Positions 1 to 8,100 of a DNA stretch of 37,313 bases are shown one piece after another; the first letter of the stretch is position 1, and each line of letters begins with the position of its first letter. Both the position numbers and the translations under genes were made by a program. The DNA is from Alphaproteobacteria bacterium. Lineage in GTDB: Bacteria; Pseudomonadota; Alphaproteobacteria; UBA8366; GCA-2717185. The notes beneath the pieces were generated by a model. That model ran no database searches, was not told the DNA's origin, and saw nothing but the letters and a program-made list of their open reading frames with translations. The DNA is taken from positions 1-37,313 of the forward strand of contig JAJFJB010000145.1 of the NCBI GenBank assembly GCA_021774435.1, written 5' to 3'.

Positions 1-1056
1 ATATTCCATGGCTTCCGGCATGTAGGGATTGGCGTAATAGCCCATCGCCTGCATCAGCAATTCGGAAATCCGCTGTTGAATTTCCGTGCCACGTAGTTTG
101 AGCATGCTGACTTCGGCCCCGATCGGCGCACCGCTTGCCGCGGTCATGAGATAGCGTAGATCGGTATATTCCAGCGCCTGGAGTTCGATTTCCACTTTCG
201 CCACATCGCGCTTGAAATCGATGTCGTCCATCAGTGTCTCACCACCGGTCTTGATGCCACCGGCAATCTCCTTAAGACGCTCGATTTTCGCCTTGGAATT
301 GCTGATCCCCGCCGTCCCGCCGCGCTCGTGCTGCAGCAGATATTTGGCATAGGTCCAACCTTTATTCTCTTCGCCAACGCGATCCGCAACCGGCACCTTC
401 ACGTCGGTCAGATGGACCATATTGACCTCATGGCCGCCATCGATCGTGATGATCGGCTTCACCTCGACACCAGGTTGATTCATATCGATCAGCATGAAGG
501 AAATACCTTCCTGCTTCTTGCCTTCGGAGCTTGTGCGCACCAGGCAGAACATCATATCCGCCCATTGGGCCAAGGTCGTCCAAGTCTTCGTCCCGTTGAT
601 GATGTAGTGGTCACCGTCGCGCGCGGCCTTGGTTTGGAGAGACGCCAGATCCGACCCCGAACCCGGTTCGGAATAGCCCTGGCACCACCAATCCTCATTC
701 TTGAGAATGCGCGGCAGATATTTCGCTTTCTGCTCTTCCGACCCGAAGGTGTAGATGACCGGTCCGACCATTTTGGTACCGAAGGCGATAACCCGCGGAG
801 CACCGGCTCGGCCGCATTCCTCATCGAAGATATAACGCTCGACCGTATCCCAGCCGCAGCCGCCATATTCCGCCGGCCAAGCAGGTGCCATCCAGCCCTT
901 ATTCGCCAGGATATCCTGCCAACGGATGTGATCGTCTCGTTCCATCCGCAAGCCGCCCTTCATTTTGTCGCGGATGTCGGATGGCAAATTTTCTTCGAGG
1001 AACGTTCGGACAGTCTGCTGGAATGCCAAATGTTCGCCAGAAAATTCCAGGTTCAT
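1..1056 (-). CDS. Acyl-CoA dehydrogenase (C-terminus beyond window)
   Basis: Reading leftward from an ATG at 1056, 352 codons stay open to the window edge, so the C-terminal few dozen residues are missing. The protein starts MNLEFSGEHLAFQ and shows the family's order: helical N-terminal domain, a central beta domain with the flavin/substrate segment 'WCQGYSEPGSGSDLAS', then the start of the C-terminal helical domain. Family members oxidise acyl-CoA to enoyl-CoA with FAD and pass electrons to electron-transfer flavoprotein. The start has a GGGAG-type ribosome site just upstream. It diverges from a CaiB-type CoA-transferase, an association common in acyl-CoA and terpenoid or carnitine-like degradation. 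The exact substrate cannot be read from sequence. Confidence 0.93.
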   Translation of the reverse strand, partial: MNLEFSGEHLAFQQTVRTFLEENLPSDIRDKMKGGLRMERDDHIRWQDILANKGWMAPAWPAEYGGCGWDTVERYIFDEECGRAGAPRVIAFGTKMVGPVIYTFGSEEQKAKYLPRILKNEDWWCQGYSEPGSGSDLASLQTKAARDGDHYIINGTKTWTTLAQWADMMFCLVRTSSEGKKQEGISFMLIDMNQPGVEVKPIITIDGGHEVNMVHLTDVKVPVADRVGEENKGWTYAKYLLQHERGGTAGISNSKAKIERLKEIAGGIKTGGETLMDDIDFKRDVAKVEIELQALEYTDLRYLMTAASGAPIGAEVSMLKLRGTEIQQRISELLMQAMGYYANPYMPEAMEY

Positions 1057-1170
1057 AGTTGCTCCCTCGGTCAAAGCCGCCTTAAATGCGCGGTCGGATG
1101 ACGGCTTATACCCTCCTGAGTATGACCATTGACAGCCGCTAATCAACCATCTCACGAAGAGGAATGCACG

Positions 1171-2346
1171 ATGAGTTACGAGGCGCCCTACAAGGGCCTG
1201 AAAGTGGTCGATCTGAGCCAAGGTGTAGCCGGTCCCTACGTCGGGATGCTGTTGGCGCAGTATGGCGCCGATGTCGTGAAAGTCGAGCCGCTGGCCGGCG
1301 ACTGGTCGCGTTATATCAGCACACGTTATGAGGATCACTCGGCGTTCTCCGTACCCGCTAATCTCGGCAAACGCAGCATCGCCCTGGACGTGAAATCGCC
1401 CGAAGGCGTGGAAATCATGAACCAACTGCTCGACGAAGCGGATGTCTTTATCGAGGGGTTTCGGCCAGGCGTGATCAAACGACTCGGTTTCGATTATGAG
1501 AATGTATCAAAGCGAAACCCTGGTATCCTTTACCTTGCCGTTTCCGGGTTCGGACAGACCGGTCCGATGGCGGAGCGGCCGGCCATGGACCCGGTGCTAC
1601 AGGCCTTCACGGGGTTAATGTCAGTGAATAAGGGAAATGACGGAATCCCGCATCGGATCAATATCATCGTCTGCGACATGGCGACCGCGCTCTATGGCTT
1701 TCAGGCCCTATCCGCGAGCCTGTATGCGAAACGCGATACCGAAGGTGGCCGCTACATAGATATTAATTTGATGCAAGGTACCGCCTGTCTGCAGGTCGTC
1801 CGCATGATTTCAAACGTCAAGGAACAAGGCGAGATCAAGCCGGGACGTTATCCCGCCGGCATGTTCGCGACTGCCGATGGCTGGATGAACCTTCTCATGT
1901 TCAAGGAAACGGAATGGCCGCCTTTCTGCAAAATGCTGGGCTTGGACCATCTGGCCGATAATCCGAAGTACAAAACAAGTAAATTGCGGCTGGAACATGT
2001 CGACGAGTTGGCACCGATCGTCAATGCGGAATTCGCCAAACATGATTCCGCCTGGCTCAGCGAACACTTGGCCGCCAATGGCACAATGCACGAGAAGGTC
2101 AACGACCACCTCGAATTTCTCGACCACCCGCAAGTGAAGGCAACCGGTCTAATCAGTTGGCTCGAGCAACCCGGCATAGGGCGCGTGCCAATCCCCAACG
2201 TGCCGGGTATCGAACCGCTCGTCCAGGATACACCGCTTGGATCGGCACCCACCGTCGGCGAACACACGATGGAAATCTTACAGGAACTCGGCTACGACTT
2301 AGACACAATCATTGCCTTAGGTGGGAAAGGTATCACCAACAAGTAG
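1171..2346 (+). CDS. CaiB/BaiF family (class III) CoA-transferase
   Basis: This 391-residue protein carries the class III CoA-transferase layout: N-terminal 'GLKVVDLSQGVAGPY' with 'YGADVVKVEP', then 'NLGKRSIALD' and the segment 'RPAMDPVLQA', whose Asp140 falls where the family's catalytic aspartate lies. Such enzymes move CoA between an acyl-CoA and a free acid in the cytoplasm. I chose ATG 1171 because AGAGGAA sits just upstream and family N-termini begin a few residues before the 'VVDLS' strand; an in-frame TTG at 1129 would add 14 unconvincing residues. It heads a plus-strand run with the transporter and deacetylase that follow, and diverges from the acyl-CoA dehydrogenase, suggesting joint use of an unknown carboxylic acid. 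Confidence 0.93.
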   Translation: MSYEAPYKGLKVVDLSQGVAGPYVGMLLAQYGADVVKVEPLAGDWSRYISTRYEDHSAFSVPANLGKRSIALDVKSPEGVEIMNQLLDEADVFIEGFRPGVIKRLGFDYENVSKRNPGILYLAVSGFGQTGPMAERPAMDPVLQAFTGLMSVNKGNDGIPHRINIIVCDMATALYGFQALSASLYAKRDTEGGRYIDINLMQGTACLQVVRMISNVKEQGEIKPGRYPAGMFATADGWMNLLMFKETEWPPFCKMLGLDHLADNPKYKTSKLRLEHVDELAPIVNAEFAKHDSAWLSEHLAANGTMHEKVNDHLEFLDHPQVKATGLISWLEQPGIGRVPIPNVPGIEPLVQDTPLGSAPTVGEHTMEILQELGYDLDTIIALGGKGITNK

Positions 2347-2372
2347 CATCCCGCTAATCTAGGAAGATCGAC

Positions 2373-3320
2373 CTGCTTATCATTACCGTCACGCTGCCGT
2401 TATTCTGTCTGATCCTGGCAGGCTATTTTGCGGCGCGCCGGAAGATGATCGATCAGCCCGGAATTCAAGGCCTGAACGGTTTCGTCTTCTATTTCACACT
2501 GCCATTGATGCTGTTCCACAACATGGCGACGGCGCCGTTGCGGGAAAATTTCGACGGGTCCTTCGTTCTCACCTGTTTGGCCGCGGCAATCACTGTGCAC
2601 TTGACCGGCATGGCTGCGGCACGTTGGATATTCGGCCGCACCCTGACCGAGCAGGCGATACAGGGGATTGCCTGTTCCTTCGGCAACACGGTCTTCATTG
2701 CCCTGCCGATCGCGACAGAGCTTTTCGGCGCCGAAGCAGCGCTACCCATGGCGCTACTCATTACCATCGAAAACGGCATTATTATGCCCTTTACCGTCGC
2801 CTTGATCGAAATCGAGCGCGTCGACCGCAGCCAACTTTGGCGCGTCCCTTTGACAGCTCTGACGGCTGTGCTTCGCAATCCGGTCGTCATGTCGGTCCTG
2901 ATCGGCGCCGCCGTCGCATTGTTGGACCTGGATCTACCGGCGTTGCTCAACGGGCTGGTCGTCCTCGTGAAAGGCGCGACGGTGCCATGCGCCCTGTTCG
3001 CGATGGGCGCCACGCTCGCCGGATTGCCTATTTCGGAACGGATTTGGGAAACGAGTTTTCTCGTCATGCTTAAGTTGTTCGCCTATCCCCTCTTCATGTT
3101 TCTGGCGATGTCGCTGCTGCCAGATGTCGATCCGGTCTGGCGCTCCGTAGCGGTGCTGTCTGCCGCGATGCCGATGGGCGCGAATGTTTACCTCATCGCG
3201 GCAAGATACGGCGTCTACGAAGCCCGTTCATCGACCGCCGTACTTTTGTCGACGATGTGTTCCGTCATCACGGTCTCTTTCCTGGCACTCACACTCGCCG
3301 ATGGTCCCTTAAAATGGTAA
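2373..3320 (+). CDS. AEC (auxin efflux carrier) family transporter, CTG start
   Basis: About 315 residues of mostly hydrophobic helices typical of the AEC/malonate-permease family of inner-membrane carriers for organic anions. The first helix is clear in frame from 2373 (LLIITVTLPLFCLILAGYF, then AARRKM), but there is no ATG, GTG or TTG between the in-frame stop at 2355-2357 and ATG 2445. Starting at 2445 would delete the first membrane helix. CTG at 2373 lies eight bases after AGGA (2361-2364), so I take CTG as start; confidence in the family is high, in the start moderate. The gene begins 26 bases after the CoA-transferase stop and precedes the M20 deacetylase, so it may import or export the acid they process. 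Confidence 0.82.
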   Translation: MLIITVTLPLFCLILAGYFAARRKMIDQPGIQGLNGFVFYFTLPLMLFHNMATAPLRENFDGSFVLTCLAAAITVHLTGMAAARWIFGRTLTEQAIQGIACSFGNTVFIALPIATELFGAEAALPMALLITIENGIIMPFTVALIEIERVDRSQLWRVPLTALTAVLRNPVVMSVLIGAAVALLDLDLPALLNGLVVLVKGATVPCALFAMGATLAGLPISERIWETSFLVMLKLFAYPLFMFLAMSLLPDVDPVWRSVAVLSAAMPMGANVYLIAARYGVYEARSSTAVLLSTMCSVITVSFLALTLADGPLKW

Positions 3321-3348
3321 GGGAGGCCCCTGTGTTGAAAGGAATCAC

Positions 3349-4512
3349 ATGCCCCTGAAAAGCCTAGACCTGATCCGCGACCTGATCGGTTTCGACACCA
3401 CCAGCCGCGAGTCGAACCTTGAACTCATCGACTATGTCGAAACTTACCTGAACAAGCTCGGTATCGATTGCCTGCGCGTCTATGACGACGAGAAACGTAA
3501 GGCAAATCTTTATGCAACACTTGGTCCGCAAGACAAGTCCGGCATCTTGCTGAGTGGGCATACCGACGTCGTTCCTGTCGATGGACAGAAATGGACCAGC
3601 AACCCATTCGTGGCACGGGAAGCGGACGAGCGGCTCTACGGACGTGGCACGGCAGATATGAAGGGCTTCATTGCGATCGCGCTTGCCTATGCACCCGAGA
3701 TGCTCGAACGCGGGCTGGAGACACCCATCCATCTCGCCTTCTCCTACGACGAGGAAGTCGGCCATCTCGGCGCCCGGCGCCTCGTGGAAATCATCCGCGA
3801 TATGCCGGTACGCCCGGCCATGTGCATCGTCGGCGAACCCACGGGCATGGACGTCATCGTCGCGCACAAGGGCAAACGCAAACTACGGGTTCATGTCCGC
3901 GGGCTGGAAGCACATTCGAGCCTAGCTCCGCACGCCGTCAACGCCATCGAATACGGCGCCGAACTAATCGCCCACATCAAATTCATTGCGCGGCGGATCG
4001 AGAAGGAAGGCCCGTTCGATGAAAAGTTCGATCTGACCCACTCGACGATCCAGGTCGGTGTTATTCAGGGCGGTGTGTCGCTCAACATCGTACCGAACAG
4101 CTGTGTCTTCGAGTTCGAAATACGACACCTACCCGATGATGACCCGAACGCCTATGTCGATGAGATCGAAGCCTTTGCGCGCGAGCAACTAGAACCGGCG
4201 ATGCAGGCAATCGATGCCGCGACCGGATTTACCTTCGAAGACATCGGCACCAATTTCAGTCTCAATATCGATCCCGGCGAAGACATCGTCGCGCTGGTTA
4301 AACGGCTGACCGGCCGCAATAATCATGGCAAGGTCGCGTTCGGCACAGAAGCCGGCCTGTTCATGGAACGCGCCGGCATACCCACCGTTGTTTGCGGTCC
4401 AGGACATATCGCCCAGGCACACAAGCCGGACGAATTCATCGCGCTAGAACAGGTTGCCAAGGGTGAAGACTTCATGCAGCAGCTGATGGATTACGTTTGT
4501 AATGGCGACTAG
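3349..4512 (+). CDS. argE: Acetylornithine deacetylase-like M20 peptidase
   Basis: A 387-residue M20 metallohydrolase. Metal-binding residues are visible in order: His71 and Asp73 in 'SGHTDVVPVDG', Asp103 in 'GRGTADMKGF', and Glu135-Glu136 in 'SYDEEVGHLG'; the conserved 'PAMCIVGEPTGM' and 'GTEAGLF' segments follow. Family members split N-acetylornithine to ornithine, but many alphaproteobacterial paralogues act on other N-acyl amino acids or carbamoyl compounds. The neighbours are a CoA-transferase and a transporter rather than arginine genes, so a catabolic role is possible. Start ATG 3349 follows AAGGA. The stop overlaps the stop of the convergent ABM gene by three bases, leaving no room for a separate terminator. 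Confidence 0.88.
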   Translation: MPLKSLDLIRDLIGFDTTSRESNLELIDYVETYLNKLGIDCLRVYDDEKRKANLYATLGPQDKSGILLSGHTDVVPVDGQKWTSNPFVAREADERLYGRGTADMKGFIAIALAYAPEMLERGLETPIHLAFSYDEEVGHLGARRLVEIIRDMPVRPAMCIVGEPTGMDVIVAHKGKRKLRVHVRGLEAHSSLAPHAVNAIEYGAELIAHIKFIARRIEKEGPFDEKFDLTHSTIQVGVIQGGVSLNIVPNSCVFEFEIRHLPDDDPNAYVDEIEAFAREQLEPAMQAIDAATGFTFEDIGTNFSLNIDPGEDIVALVKRLTGRNNHGKVAFGTEAGLFMERAGIPTVVCGPGHIAQAHKPDEFIALEQVAKGEDFMQQLMDYVCNGD

Positions 4513-4826
4513 CCGCCAACGCGGTCGGCCATTGTATAGGACCGGATCGACTCGCCCACGGTAATCCGAAAATCGGCAAAGATATCCGATTTACCCCTCG
4601 CTTGCGCCGCCGCATGGTTCGCCATGCCGTGCCAGGCCGCGACCGCTTCGGCATCGCGCCAGAAGGACAGCGAGACGTATTTGCCCGGCGTCGCCAAGCT
4701 CTCGAACCGTTCGACGGACAGAAAACCGTCCACTTGTTCCAGCTCCGGCCGCAAAGTGGCGGCAAGATCGAAATAATCCTTTGCCTTGCCTTCCTTCGGC
4801 GTTACTTCAAAGACCACAACAATCAT
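4509..4826 (-). CDS. ABM-fold (antibiotic biosynthesis monooxygenase-like) small protein
   Basis: A 105-residue single-domain protein with the ferredoxin-like ABM pattern: 'VVVFEVTPKEGKAKDYFDLAATLRP', 'DGFLSVERFES' and 'YVSLSFWRDAEAVAAW'. Members include heme-degrading and quinol monooxygenases, but many of this size have no known reaction. No heme-ligand residue can be assigned with confidence. The ATG at 4826 is preceded by a strong GGAGGTG ribosome site. It faces the Sel1 protein gene across a roughly 90-base divergent gap and runs tail-to-tail into argE. Confidence 0.8.
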   Translation of the reverse strand: MIVVVFEVTPKEGKAKDYFDLAATLRPELEQVDGFLSVERFESLATPGKYVSLSFWRDAEAVAAWHGMANHAAAQARGKSDIFADFRITVGESIRSYTMADRVGG

Positions 4827-4917
4827 CGCGGCACCTCCTATCGGTCACGACTGTGTTATACGGCGATGCGTCATCCGCCGGCGCAGTATAGGCTGCCCTT
4901 TTTCACGGAGACCAGCG

Positions 4918-5460
4918 ATGAGGACATTCATATTCGCGACACTCGCCTGCCTGGCGTTCGCCGGTCCCGCGCGTGCGGTGCCGACAGTGGTCGAGGCTAT
5001 TCTCATCAAGCAGTTTCTGGTCTGCGACGGCGACTTGGCGGCCGGTTGTGAGTCGTTCGGTGAGACCGCCTTTTCCGACGCGCTTGTCGTATTTTCAGCC
5101 GCGGCGGAAGCTGGCGAGGTATCGGCGCAAAACAACATCGCCATGCTGTATGAAACCGGCGCTGGTGTCGCGCAAAACAACAAAGAAGCGGCCCGGCTTT
5201 ATCGCATCGCCGCTGAGGCGGGCATCCCGATCGCGCAATACAATCTTGCCATGCTCGTTGTCACCAAACACGTCATTGGTGAGGTCACCGACCCGCAGGA
5301 ACGCGACACCGACATGGCCACCGCCTATATGTGGCTCACATTCGCCAGCGAACAGGGACTGGCACTGGCGACCGAAAGCCGCCAGGAACTTCTGGATTTC
5401 ATGACCGAAAATGCGATCAGAACAGCGAAGAAACAGATACTGAAGAAACGTAAGAAGTAG
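4918..5460 (+). CDS. Secreted Sel1-repeat (TPR-like) protein
   Basis: A 180-residue protein with a signal peptide (MRTFIFATLACLAFAGPARA, cut after ARA) followed by two to three Sel1-like repeats around residues 55-150, recognised by 'AEAGEVSAQNNIAMLYETG' and 'AEAGIPIAQYNLAML' and a third degenerate copy 'AYMWLTFASEQG'. Sel1 repeats are helical protein-protein adaptors; the mature protein should be periplasmic. The tail is strongly basic (KKQILKKRKK). I chose ATG 4918 over upstream in-frame codons because it begins the signal peptide and follows GGAG. Its partner is unknown. Confidence 0.82.
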   Translation: MRTFIFATLACLAFAGPARAVPTVVEAILIKQFLVCDGDLAAGCESFGETAFSDALVVFSAAAEAGEVSAQNNIAMLYETGAGVAQNNKEAARLYRIAAEAGIPIAQYNLAMLVVTKHVIGEVTDPQERDTDMATAYMWLTFASEQGLALATESRQELLDFMTENAIRTAKKQILKKRKK

Positions 5461-5561
5461 ACCGCCGCACGGCTTTCACCGCCGAACTGGAAGAGCCATA
5501 GGAATTTGGCGGCCGATCCGGCATGATTATGGCCTGCGAACCGCAAATGGGAGCAGGCCAC

Positions 5562-6416
5562 ATGTTGAAAAAGCTGACGGTCGATCAGGTGGAAGGCTAT
5601 CGCCGCGATGGGTTTCTCGGCGCGCAGCCGGCGCTGACCCCGGCGGAGACCACGCATTACCGAGCCGCCCTCGAAGCTTTCGAGGCGGAGCTCGGCAGGC
5701 CGCTTACGGCGCAGCCGCCAATGTTTGCCCGCAAACTCCATACAAGGTTGCCCTGGGCCGCCGAGCTGGTGCGTCACCCCGCCATTCTCGACGTGGTCGA
5801 GGACCTGATCGGTCCCGACATTCTGATCTACAACGCTACTTTCTTCATCAAGGAATCCCACACCGACGGCGTGACCGCCTGGCATCAGGACTCGACCTAT
5901 TTCGGTCTCGATCCGCACGAGCACGTGTCGGCCTGGGTCGCGCTCTCCGACGCCTCGGAAGAAAGCGGCTGCATGTCATTCATTCCCGGCAGCCCGGATT
6001 GGGGGCAGCTCCATCACGCAGCCGAGGCGATCCCGAACAGTATCAATCTGAACAGCCAGACGGTGGTCGAAGACTTCAAGGCCGACCCCGTCGTCGCCGT
6101 ACCGCTAACGGCCGGCGAATTTTCCTGTCACCACACCCTGATCCTGCACAGCTCTGGCCCCAACCAGTCGGACGACCGCCGCATCGGCTTCGGCATCAGT
6201 TATATCCCCGCCCATGTACATCACAAGGGAACGCACCGCGTCCCGGCCACCCTAGTGCGCGGCGAAGACCTTTACGGACATTTCGAATCAGAACCGGATA
6301 GTCGCACCCTGAGCCCCGCCGAGGCCGAAGCCGCACACGAGGCCGCCTATCGCGGCTATCGGACCGCCCGCGACGAACAAATGGCCTGGCACGCGGCGGC
6401 CTATGCGGATACGTAA
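5562..6416 (+). CDS. Phytanoyl-CoA dioxygenase (PhyH) family protein
   Basis: This 284-residue protein is an Fe(II)/2-oxoglutarate-dependent dioxygenase of the PhyH type. The iron triad is visible: His108 and Asp110 in 'WHQDSTYF' and His196 in 'LILHSSGPN'; Arg207 in 'DDRRIG' is the likely 2-oxoglutarate anchor. Family members hydroxylate diverse small molecules, from phytanoyl-CoA to ectoine and halogenated or phosphonate substrates, so the substrate is open. ATG 5562 has GGGAG upstream; an in-frame ATG at 5523 is possible but would add 13 residues that are not family-like. The NMT1-like gene starts 31 bases downstream on the same strand, so the two are probably co-transcribed. Confidence 0.88.
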   Translation: MLKKLTVDQVEGYRRDGFLGAQPALTPAETTHYRAALEAFEAELGRPLTAQPPMFARKLHTRLPWAAELVRHPAILDVVEDLIGPDILIYNATFFIKESHTDGVTAWHQDSTYFGLDPHEHVSAWVALSDASEESGCMSFIPGSPDWGQLHHAAEAIPNSINLNSQTVVEDFKADPVVAVPLTAGEFSCHHTLILHSSGPNQSDDRRIGFGISYIPAHVHHKGTHRVPATLVRGEDLYGHFESEPDSRTLSPAEAEAAHEAAYRGYRTARDEQMAWHAAAYADT

Positions 6417-6447
6417 CGAATAAGCGTCGACGAGAGGAGACCGACCT

Positions 6448-7368
6448 ATGGCAGCGACGAAAGCACTTCGGCCCGTACAATACGGTGCACCGACCGACAA
6501 ATGCGCCATTACCGTTCGGCTCGGAATCGAAAAGGGCATTTTCGAGGCCGAAGGTTTGGACCTGTCGGTGCACGTCGTCTTCGGCGGCCCGGAAATCGCC
6601 GCCGCTTACGACAGCGGCGCGTTGGAAATCGGCGAGTTCGGCTCACCACCGGCGATCAACGCCATCGCGGCGGGTCATCGCTTCAAGATCGTCGGCAGCG
6701 GCTGCCGCCAGCGTGCCCATCTGTATTTCTGTGTCCGAAAGGGAATCGACAGCTACGCCGCGCTGAAGGGCAAGCGGGTCGGTGTGCTTGGAATTGGCAG
6801 CTGTTCGGACTGGATCACGCGCAAGGTCGTAGGTCACCATGGGCTCGACCCGGACGCGGACATCGAAATTGTGCCGTTGCTGGGCGACTATCCCCGGGTC
6901 GTCGATCTGGTCGCCGACGGCACGCTGGACGCCTGTATGATTACCGAGCCCAACGTCTCCATCGGCGAGGAACGCGGGGTTCTGAATTTCTGGGCCGCCG
7001 GGTTCGAGAACGCCTATCTGCCGGACTATCAATGGATCGTCCGCGTCGCCCGCGACGAGCTCATCGAACGCGATCCGGAATTCATCCGCACCGTGTTGCG
7101 CGGCTGCCAGAAATCAGCCCATTACGCCGCCGCGCATCCCGATGAATGGGTCAAGCTGGCGGCCCGGCAATATGGCGCCAGCGAGGACGCGGCGCGGCGC
7201 GCGGTCGACCGCGAACGCCCCCATTTCGAACTCGATTGCCGGCTCGACATGGCCGGCCTGCAAACCGCCGCCGATCTGCAACTCACGCTGGGCGGGATCG
7301 AAAAACCGGTGCGTGCCGAAGACCTCGTTGATCCGAGGTTTCAACCAAAAGCGCAGATTGCAGCGTGA
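6448..7368 (+). CDS. NMT1/THI5-like (SsuA/TauA-fold) protein without signal peptide
   Basis: A 306-residue protein with the two-lobed binding-protein fold of the NMT1/THI5 and SsuA group: 'VRLGIEKGIFEAEGLDLSV', 'EIGEFGSPPAINAIAAGH', 'YAALKGKRVGVLGIGS' and 'VVDLVADGTLDACMITEP'. The N-terminus (MAATKALRPVQYG) lacks a signal peptide or lipobox, so unlike ordinary ABC substrate-binding proteins it should stay in the cytoplasm. No permease or ATPase gene lies nearby. Cytoplasmic homologues of this fold include yeast Thi5 and dihydroxyphthalate decarboxylase-like enzymes, so an enzymatic role is possible. It follows the PhyH dioxygenase closely, with a GAGGAG ribosome site. Confidence 0.82.
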   Translation: MAATKALRPVQYGAPTDKCAITVRLGIEKGIFEAEGLDLSVHVVFGGPEIAAAYDSGALEIGEFGSPPAINAIAAGHRFKIVGSGCRQRAHLYFCVRKGIDSYAALKGKRVGVLGIGSCSDWITRKVVGHHGLDPDADIEIVPLLGDYPRVVDLVADGTLDACMITEPNVSIGEERGVLNFWAAGFENAYLPDYQWIVRVARDELIERDPEFIRTVLRGCQKSAHYAAAHPDEWVKLAARQYGASEDAARRAVDRERPHFELDCRLDMAGLQTAADLQLTLGGIEKPVRAEDLVDPRFQPKAQIAA

Positions 7369-7451
7369 AATGGCTTGGCTGATGGGCTCGCAAGGAATTC
7401 GATTGGGCATTTTGCCCCGGTATTTTTTTCATAGGCTTTAGTGGAGCTCAC

Positions 7452-8042
7452 ATGCCGGCAACAACTCCGGAGTCTTGGACCTCTCTCGAAATAGTGAAAC
7501 TAGCCGCATCGACTTTAACACCGATCGCGCTCGCGATTTTTGGATTCTGGCTAAACCGATACCTTAAGCGCATTGAACATTTTCAATGGGCTAGCCAAAA
7601 AGCTGTTGAGAAACGCCTAGACGTATATTCGAAACTGGCTCCGCTACTGAACGATCTCTATTGCTACTTTGACTACATTGGTGAGTGGAAATGGAAACCG
7701 CCAACCGATGCTCTCGCCTTAAAACGTTCTATCGATAGGGAGTTTTATGTAAACGCCCCGCTGTTTTCGAGACAGTTTCGGGAAAATTACGAGGCATTCA
7801 TCGATCTCTATTTTGTTCCAGGCCCGCTTAACGAATACGACGCTTCCGCGAAGCTACGTACCGATATAAGTCATCGCAAAAAATTGATAACCAAAACTGA
7901 AATATCTTGGGAAGAGGATTGGAATCAATACTTTTGCGCCCCCGAGGTCGCTACCAATCGCGAAGACGTCGTAGCCAGTTATTGGAAGCTTATGAATGCC
8001 TTCGCCATCGAACTCGGCGTCGAATTAAACCAGAAAAGTTAG
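7452..8042 (+). CDS. Membrane-anchored hypothetical protein, lower GC
   Basis: I do not recognise this 196-residue protein. One membrane helix lies near residues 16-36 (VKLAASTLTPIALAIFGFWL), followed by a basic stretch and a helical cytoplasmic region with many aromatic residues (for example 'LNDLYCYFDYIGEWKW'). The ATG at 7452 has GGAG five bases upstream. GC over 7501-7980 is 220 of 480 (46%), clearly below the neighbouring genes, and codon choice is more AT-rich, hinting at a different history. It sits tail-to-tail with the benzoate-CoA ligase gene. Confidence 0.75.
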   Translation: MPATTPESWTSLEIVKLAASTLTPIALAIFGFWLNRYLKRIEHFQWASQKAVEKRLDVYSKLAPLLNDLYCYFDYIGEWKWKPPTDALALKRSIDREFYVNAPLFSRQFRENYEAFIDLYFVPGPLNEYDASAKLRTDISHRKKLITKTEISWEEDWNQYFCAPEVATNREDVVASYWKLMNAFAIELGVELNQKS

Positions 8043-8100
8043 CGGCGGTCTTTGGTGGAACTTGGACAAGCAGCTTGCTCGAGGCTCTGAATTTTTCTGC

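Noticed and set aside
328..1101. Plus-strand frame of 257 codons at the window start
   Set aside because: It is the antisense shadow of the acyl-CoA dehydrogenase, whose minus-strand frame gives clear family motifs.
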